Source of the DNA: Coix lacryma-jobi var. lacryma-jobi | Lineage: Eukaryota > Streptophyta > Magnoliopsida > Poales > Poaceae | Assembly: GCA_009763385.1 (NCBI GenBank) | Contig: CM019824.1 | Span: 156,048,357-156,112,356, forward strand | Reading direction: 5' to 3' | Length of the DNA stretch: 64,000 nt | Part shown: positions 46,001-55,000 of the stretch, piece after piece | Layout of the letters: every line of letters begins with the position of its first letter | Numbering within the stretch: position 1 is the first letter of the stretch | Notes under the pieces: generated by a model | Told to the model about the DNA's origin: nothing | The model's input: only the letters and a program-made list of their open reading frames with translations | The model's database searches: none | Made by a program: the position numbers and the translations under genes

Positions 46001-49000
46001 AGGCTGTGAGCACAATATCATCAACATAGAGCAGCAGATAGGCAGTCTCACCACCGTGGTGATAGATGAACAGAGAAGTATTTGACTTGGCTTCCACAAA
46101 CCCCAGTGTCAGCAGAAAAGCCTCAAACCGAGAGTACCACGCCCGAGGGGCCTGCTTGAGGCCGTAGAGGGACTTGTTGAGCCGACATACCAAATCAGGG
46201 CGAGAAGAGTCAACAAAGCCCGCAGGCTGGCTGCAATAGACCGTCTCAGCAAGAGTCCCATGGAGAAAAGCATTCTCGACGTCCAACTGATGCACGAGCC
46301 AGGAGCGAGAGATGGCCAGTGAGAGAACGGTGCGGATTGTAGCTGGCTTCACCACTGGACTGAACGTCTCATCGTAATCGATACCAGGCCGCTGAGTGAA
46401 ACTTCGAAGAACCCAGCGAGCCTTGTACCGATCAAGAGTGCCATCAGCCCGCCGCTTGTGTGTCCAGATCCACTTGCCCGTGACGACGTTGGAGCCAGGT
46501 GGACGGGGCACTAGATCCCAGGTCTGGTTGGTAATAAGGGCCGTGTACCCCTCTTCCATCGCGCGACGCCAGTGAGGATCGGCCAAGGCGTCACACACGA
46601 AAAGAGGGTACAGGAGAGACCGGCAGCTCGACGGGCGTCGCGGCGAGAGCCCGGGGCCGCAGCCTGCAGGACACCAGCCGCCTGCCGCGTCACCATGGGG
46701 TGAACATGACGCGGGTGCCGGTGGAGTAGAGGCGGATGGTACTTCGGCGGCTCAACACGGGCAGCTGGAGGCGACGGTGGTGGTGGCGTAGGCGTCGCTG
46801 GCGGAGAAGAGGCCACCGGGGTGACCGAGGTGGCGACGACGGCGGCGAGGCCGGCACCGGAGGCAGCGGGGCCGGCCGCACGCGGCGCTGGTAGACGCGC
46901 ACCGGCTGGGCGAAACGCGCGGGAGGTGCCGAAGACGCCGGACCCGCGTAGGGCGCAGGGTCAGGCACAACACCGGAGGAAGTGGCCGCCGGACTCGCGC
47001 AGGGCGCAAGCGCAGCCCCGGAGGACATGGCCGCTGGACCCGCATAGGGCACAGGTGCAGCCCCAGAGGACGACGAGCTGGGACACGGGCCCGGTGGAGG
47101 GCGCACTGGGGCAGGACCTGCATGACAAAACGGCAAAGGTGGCTGGACCACCGCGTTAGTGGGGAACAGGGAGAATAGGTCAAGGTCGGAGGTGGGTAGT
47201 GAGGTGGAAGTGGATGGGGAGGTGGTGGAGAAAGGGAAGACGGACTCATCAAACACAACGTGTCGAGAGATGAGAACCCAACGGGAGCTAAGGTCAAAGC
47301 ACCCCTTGTGATCCGGGGAGTACCCGAGGAAGACAAACTGCGTCGAACAGGGAGCCAGCTTGTGGGGAGCAGTGGCAGTGGTGTTAGGGTAACACGCACA
47401 CCCGAAGACACAGAGGTGATCGTAACGAGGAGGGGTACCGAAGAGTGCGTGGTGTGGTGTGGGAGCTGGGCAAGCAGTGGAAGGTAAGCGGTTAAGGAGA
47501 TAGGTGGAAGTGTGCAAGCTCTCGGCCAGAAGCGAGCAGGAAGCGAAGCCTGAAACAGAAGGGTGCGAATGGTGTCGTTTGTGGTGCGAATCATGCGCTC
47601 AGCCTTACCATTCTGGGAGGAGGTATAGGGGCAAGACATGCGCAACTGGACACCGTGAGAGAGGAAGAAAGCACAAGAGGGGGTGTTGTCGAACTCACGC
47701 CCATTGTCACACTGGACGACCTTGATGGTGAGGCCGAACTGAGTAGACACCCAGGCGAAGAAGTGGTGGAGCGTGGGGAATGCCTCAGACTTAGCACGCA
47801 GGGGAAAAGTCCATGAATAATGAGAGAAATCATCAAGCACGACAAGGTAGTATTTGTAGCCAGAAATGCTCATAACAGGAGATGTCCATAGGTGACAATG
47901 CACAAGACCAAAGGCATGAGCTGCATGTGAAGAAGAGGTAGGAAAAGGAAGACGAACATGACGACCCAGGTTGCACGCATGACACAAGTGCTCATCAGTA
48001 GTGCGAGAACAAGGTATGATAGAACTACGACTAAGCTGGGTCAGAACATCACGACCAGGGTGACCAACTCGACGGTGCCAAGTAGTAGAGGAGGTGGTGG
48101 TGGCGAATGCAGCTGACGAAGTGGAAGGCGAAGACGGCGGAGCGGAAGCAGGAAAACGAAGGGTGTAAAGGGGCCCCGTGCTGACACATTGGAGAAGAGG
48201 ACGTCGGGAAGCCAAATCCTGCGCAGTATGGCCAGAGGGGTCAAACTCAACAGAACAGGAATTGTCAGCTGTGAAACGACGAATAGAAAGAAGGTTGTGA
48301 ACCATATTGGGGGCAACAAGGACATCGGGAAGAATAAAGGAGCCATGAGTGTTAGTGGCACCCACGGACGTGACCGGAAGGCAAGAGTCATTCGCGACCA
48401 TGATGGACGAAGGGTGAGTCGAAGAGGGAGGGTGAACGGAAGAGAAGAGACCAGGGTTGGAAGTGGTGTGGTAGGTGGCTCCTGAGTCAACGATCGAGTC
48501 GGAACTGACTGGTGGTGTCAGGCCCACGTTGCTGAAAGAGCGGGCCAAGGCCATCGGATCCCAACCGACAGGCCCCGACAGGGTCCCGAGGGGTGGAGTC
48601 CACGACGACTGGAACGGGAGAGCGCTCGAGACAGCCCCATCGAACATGGCCACCGGTGGACACCCGCTCGGCCCGGGAGGAGGAGGGCCAAGAAGAGACG
48701 CCGGAGGCGGAGGCGACGGACCGGGAAAGATGGCACCGGCCCCGGGGAAAATGAGGAGCCGACGAGCGAGCGCGTCAGCCGCGTCGCGCTCCCGCTCCCA
48801 GGCGAGGGCAGCCGCACGCACACGCGCTTGACCCTCCATGGCAGCAGCGCCGGAGGGGACGAAGAGTGGGCTGCTGGGGGGCAGCACGGCCGCAGCACAC
48901 ATAGCAGTAGCAGCAGAGCTAGCGGCCGTGCCCGAGGGGCCGAGGAAGGGGACTCCAGCGCCGGCAGTTGCGTGCACACGCGCTTGACCCTCCGTGGCAG

Positions 49001-52000
49001 CAGCCCGGGCAGCGACAAGGGCTGCAGCGATGGTGGAGTCGGCGGTATGGGCTTGGGGAAGAAGTGGTGGAGGAGGTGGCGCCGGGAAGTAGCCACCGGC
49101 GCCTGCACTCAGGGCCAGAGCATCCCAGCCCGGCCCCACAGCACTAGTCAGTTCGTGCAGGTCGATGGCACCGAGCAGTGGAGGGCCGGTGCCCGCACAG
49201 GCTGCAGATTGGGAGCCAGCAGCAGCATTTGGAGAGGAGGGGGGCGCAGGAGGACGGGGAAGCAGAGGACCCGCTCCAGGAAGCAGAGGACACGCGCCAG
49301 GATGGGTTCCGCCCGTGCCTGGAAGCAGAGCAGAGGCATTGGAGATGCCTGGAGGTACAGCCGAGATGCTGGTGCCGTTGAGGCCGGCCGCCCCGCCGTG
49401 ATGGCCCCCGCCGGTGGCGCCGAGAGGCAGAGCGCCCCGCGCCAGGCCCGCCCGCAGCCGGCGGCAGGACATCGGGTCCGCCTGGTGCGCCGAGGCCGTC
49501 CGAGACGAGGCCGTCCCCGCGGTGGCGTCGAGAGGCAGAGCGCCCGCGCCAGGCCCGCCCGCGGCCGGCGGCAGGACATCGGGTCCGCCTGCTACGCCGA
49601 GGCCGACCGGGGCGAGGCCGTCAGGGTCTCCCGCGGCGCCAGGGCCGCCCGCGCCGCCGCGGGCCACCCGCCCCGCCATGGCCGCCCCCGCCAGCGGCGC
49701 CTTCGACGAGCAGCGCGCCCGCGCTGGGCTGGAAGCGACGAGTTGGGCCCATGATGGGTAGGGGAGGGGAGGGAAGGAGGAAAAGTAAGTGGGAGGGGGA
49801 GGGGGAGGGGGAGTCCGCCCGCCGGCCATGGCAGGACCTGGCGGCGGCGGCGGCGCCGGAGAGGAGGCGCCTGGTAGGAGGAAGGAGGAGAAAAGAAAAA
49901 AAGAAACCCTAGCTTGATACCATGCTAGAATGAGTGATTGGATTGATGGGCTAACCCTAGAAGGGTAGCAATATAGTAGCTTACATGGGCCTCATAGGCC
50001 TAGACTCATATACTCCAACAATAAGATCAATTAGGGTGTCAGTACATTCAGAATTTGTAGTTGGTTATAATATAATTTCATTATTATAATTTTGTGCAAG
50101 ATTTTAAAGCTGACACTTCTCTAAAAATTTTGTTTTTCTTTGACATTTCTGTAAAGAATGAGTTTGTGCTTTTATAGTTTACTTGTGATGCGATCATGGC
50201 TTCATGCTGATTTTCCTTTTATAAAACTTGCAGGCAATGCTTGGTGGAAAAGTTGAAGTACCTACTTTAAATGGGAAAACAGAAGTTAAGGTAACAATTC
50301 TTGGTGGAACTGTACATGCGTGTACTGACACTGACAAAAACTACTAGACACTTCCTGTATCATCTTATCTGCTTCTTGTGTTGCTTGTTGTCTACACTGC
50401 ATATATGCATGGAGCATATTTCAATTCAAATTTAAAATGCCTGGTAATAACTTGATCTTATTTTTAATGGGTACATGTCTCCATGCACATGGTAATCTCT
50501 GTTTTGTCGAAACATATCTGCGTGTACTTATTGAGTGGATAAGCTTTCAAGTTAAAAGTAATATATTTATTCCCAACCATTTTTTCTTCGAAGAAAATTC
50601 CGTCAATTCCATTGAAACCTATAATTATCCCTTGTGTCCCATAAAAAATTTAGTGTCCCTTTATTGCCATCCATTTATATTTTTTCTTTTCTTCCGTGCC
50701 ACTATCGCTAATTTTTAGTAAAGTTAGAAGCTAACCCCTTTAAATCATCATCCGATAGCACCAATTGTGACCAAAGTTTGGCTAGGCGCTAGGCGGAATC
50801 TAGGCGCCGATCCATTGCCTAGCGCCTAGTCGGGAGTACTCGGCTCTAGGCGCTCCTAGGCGTTTTCCTAGGCGTTTTGGCAATATAGCCATAATTTATA
50901 TATACATTATCTATATAACTATATATATATGTATATAACTAATATATATGAGTTATAGTAAGTGCAAAAAGACATGGTTCAGACAGTAAGTGCATTCAGT
51001 AGGTACATAGAACACATGCATATTCAGACCAATGAACCAACACAGACCGGCGGGGAGGGGAGAGTTTCAGACATTCAATAATGAACCAACACATGCATTC
51101 AGAGTTTCAGGGTTTCAGACATTCAGTAATTAAACTGGCATGGGAGGGGAGAGCCGAGAGCAGCATGGGAGGGAAGGGAGCTCACCTTGGGTGGCCGGCG
51201 GGGAGGGCTTCCAGTCCAGGGCGAGCAACATGGCGGCGGTGAGTCCAAGACGAGCACGACCGGCGGCGCGCGGGTCGGGGATGAGCAGGGGACGACCTTG
51301 GACTTGGACGAGCAGGGGAGGACCAGAGGAGGACCGGTGGGGAGAAGCAGAGAAGGTCCTCCGGCGAAGAGGACTGGCGGCGGAGAAACAGAAGAGGTCC
51401 TCCGGCGAAGAGGACTGGCGGCGGAGAAGCAGAGTAGGGACGAGCTTGGAGCAGAGGAGCAGCAGCACCGACGGGAGGAGCAGGACCGGCGGGGAGAAGC
51501 AGAGGAGGTCCTCCGGCGAGGACTGGCGGTGAGGAGCAGGACCAAATCACGGAAGGGGGCGACCAAATGGCGCCGCGTGACGGCCGTGACCTTATCCTCG
51601 CGCGCGCGGGCCTGCCCGCGCGGGAATTCCTCCCGCGCAACGAACCGCCGCGCCAAAATTCGCCGCGCCCGTGACCCCGCAACTCAGGCGCGCCTACTCG
51701 CCGCGTCCGCGCCCGCCTTGCGCGTCTACTCGCCGCCCAGCGCTGACTAATCGCCGCCCAGCGCCGCCTAGCGCCGAGGTGCCTGACTATGGCCCTAGTC
51801 GCGGCGACGGGCTTCGCCCAGCGACTAGTCGCGCCTAGTCGCCGCCTAGCCGAACTTTGATTGTGACTATTGTACCTGTCACACACATCACCGATTGTGC
51901 ATTATTTCTGCAGAACTTCATTTTTGCGAGGGGTTCATTTTTTTATACATAATGGAAGAATTATATTTCCGTAGAGACGCAGACATAATCACAATTTTCA

Positions 52001-55000
52001 GTGTACATGCATGCTCTTTAGAAGAGGAGCAGTAGGCTGGACATGGACTTATTTATCACTGCACAGAAAAAGTGAAGTCGTATAATTGTCTTTTCAGAAC
52101 CCACTAACAGGCAAGTAACCAGCAATGGCTCACAAGGTAAAGAAAAATTAGAATTGATGGCATTGAAGGGAACCCATAATTTCTGATGGCACATTAGGGA
52201 TGGTTGTAGGTTTCAATCGCATTGAAATTTTTTATTGTCATCATTTTACCTAATTGTTATCTGGTGAATTTATCCAGATACCCAAAGGAGTCCAACCAGG
52301 GCAAGTTATAGTTTTAAGGGGGAAAGGTAACCTATGAATTTTGAGAAATGCACTCACCTGACTTTGACTTTTCCTAGTAAAGTGCTGATGATCATAATTT
52401 CCATCAGGATTGCCAGATCCATCAGGATACTTCGGGGACCAATATGTCCGGTTCCGAATCCATTTCCCCTCGTAAGCTGACTATCCTTTTGTTGGCACAA
52501 TTTTTTCCGACATACTATAGCTTCTCTCCATATATATCAAATTGTTGGTGATGCCCTTGAAGTAAAAGTATATTGGGTTGGTAATTGATTGGTCGCCTGT
52601 TAGCTCACATTTCGTTAAAAAGATCTTGTTATATTCTTCAGAACAGAAGTAATGATTAGTCATCCATGAAGCGGAAAAGAGTCGAAGCTGTACAGATTTA
52701 GTGGATTTGCTGAACTGTTTGCACAGCCAGTTAACCCAGTCTGAAGACAGATGGTTATGCTGTTCAGTTGGGCTAGCTTTAACTGAGATTGGCATGTGAT
52801 AAACTCTTAACAAGTTAACATGCTCAGTTTGGTTATGAGTCTATAACTCTATATAAATGATAAATGAAGAGTATCAATATGAGGTAATTCTAAATCGTAG
52901 GCAATTTATATGCTTCAATAAATGGCATTGAAGCATATGCGGATCGGCCACCTTTCCTCAACAGCTTGAAGTATGAGCAGTATTTAGGATACTGCTCCAT
53001 CAGACTCGGCATCTCTACTCTGGAAAATCGAGTTGGTTGTGATAATGTGCCTGCCATTGTCATCATTTTACCCTACACTTTTTACCCTACACTTTGTTTT
53101 ATTTCCCGCGTTGCCACTGAATAAAATATGGAGCAAACCACCATTCCATAGCTGTGGCGGGCTGTCCGCCACTCTGTTTCTTACTTCTCGTCTCCAGATC
53201 TGATGAAACCTGATGAAACCCCTTCTAGGGAGAATTCTATGGTTGGCTGTTATACCTGAAGATTGTTGTGAGGGGTGAGCGTTTTTTGTTAGCCTTGAGG
53301 ACAATACATTGCTTCTATTGAAGCTTGTAGTGTAAAGTTCTAAAAAAAACCTGAAGCACAAGTAGCTTATACTTAATGTAAAACATGGCTAGAGATGGCA
53401 ACGGGGACCCGATCCCCGATTCCCCGTGGGGAATTCCCCTATTAGGGGACGGGGATGGAACGAAAATCATCCTCACGGGGGACTAAATGGGGAAAAAGCT
53501 TCCCCCGTCGGGTCTAACGGGGCCGGGTCTGGTAGACCGTCCCCGATTCCCCGTATCCCCCGTTTCTCAAATACAGCCCATACAACCTTTTACTCGGCCC
53601 ATCAAAGCCCAGGCCGAACATACATATATAAGCAGTAGAAAACCTAACTGCTATGTCTCCCTCTCCATGTCTCGCCCAACGCCGCCGCCGCATAGCTTCC
53701 AGCGCCACACACCGCGCACTCCTGCAGTCCCACGCGCTCCGTGAAAGATGCTTCACTTCTCCTCGCTCTTGGGCTTCTTCGCTCCGTCTGCTGCAACCGC
53801 AATGATGCAGCCCTGCGCGGCATGCTCCCTCAAGCATCTCGTGCAAAGGAGGCTCCAAAATCCAGATCGAAAGCCACTAGCTAGTGTTGAAGTTGTACGC
53901 CTGTATCTTTGACTGAACCTGGAGTCATCCATACGGCCAGCAGATATTCTAAATTTCTTTGCAGGTCTAGTCTTGTGTATTCGTGTGTGATTGACAGAGG
54001 CAAGTGCAAGAAGCTTACCACCAGAAATTCGTGGTCTATAAGTATATTATTTAGTTATTCTTTGTATTTTCTTTGGATTTATGACATGTGAGCTAGGAAT
54101 TTCTCTTAGCATGACATGTAAGAAACATACTTGCTTTGTTCATGTCTATTTTGATGCCACACGTTTGCCTTTGCCTCTCAGTTTGCTGCATTTTATTTCG
54201 GGGACAGAATCCCCGCGGGGAATTTATCCCCGTGCGGGGACGGGGATGGGGAGAAGTTTTCCACCGACGACGTTAACGGGGACGGGGATGGGGATTTTTT
54301 TTCACCGCGGGGACGGGGATGGGGAGGTGTTCCCCGACGGGGAATTCCCCGTTGCCATCTTTAAACATGGCACTCCTTGGTCAACAAATGGAAAATGTGT
54401 TGCCACGCGAGGTTTTTAGTGACTGAGCTAGGAGACCGGGTTTCAAAGTTTGAACAGGACTGCAGTTTGTGCAGGCTGAAAAAACTCAATGTTATAGGTG
54501 GCTTTTGGTGAGATATGTTTTTATCCATGGCAGTCTACAGGCATACAACTGGTTGGATTAGATTGTGCTCATTGCATGTTTGCTCTTGCACTCCTATGTG
54601 TACGCTTGTCATAATGGGCCTAGTAATAATTGAATAAAGCTTGGTATTTGCATCACTTTCTACTATGTATCTTATTTGTATTCTTAGCAATTTCTTCATC
54701 AATATATCAGTTTTCAGCCTGGTTTATTCTAAGTAAACATTTGATCATTTGATGGCCTTTGTATTACATCCTTTTCGTTCTTCTAATTCATTCTAAATGG
54801 AAGTGCTTAATTAAACAGTCTTAATTTTGTTGCCGTTTTGGTTTTTTTTATGGTAAAACACTTGCCCTTCATTTAATTCATAGCACACATTTTATTCTGC
54901 AGGGTGGTTACTGAACGTCAGCGCGTGCTGCTGGAAGAATTTGCACTAGAGGAAACTACAAAAGATCAGAACACTTTTGTAGCAGGAAATTGGTAAGTTC

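Larger units (their letters stand above)
44894..50020 (-). mobile_element. Copia element B in DnaJ intron 14, TSD ATAAG
   Basis: 98-bp LTRs at 44894-44991 and 49923-50020 are identical. Target duplications ATAAG lie at 44889-44893 and 50021-50025. PBS TGGTATCAAGCT lies at 49922-49911 (minus), and a polypurine tract (GCGGGGGGG) adjoins 44991. The pol type is like copia A (Ale/Retrofit-like by inference). It is coding-defective despite identical LTRs. Confidence 0.93.

Noticed and set aside
2094..49922. Initiator tRNA-Met-like sequences as tRNA genes
   Set aside because: They are 12-13-bp primer-binding sites next to LTRs, with no cloverleaf sequence around them.
51123..51886. Protein genes inside the hAT element of intron 15
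   Set aside because: Open frames on both strands reflect GC-rich repeats; no transposase motif or other domain.
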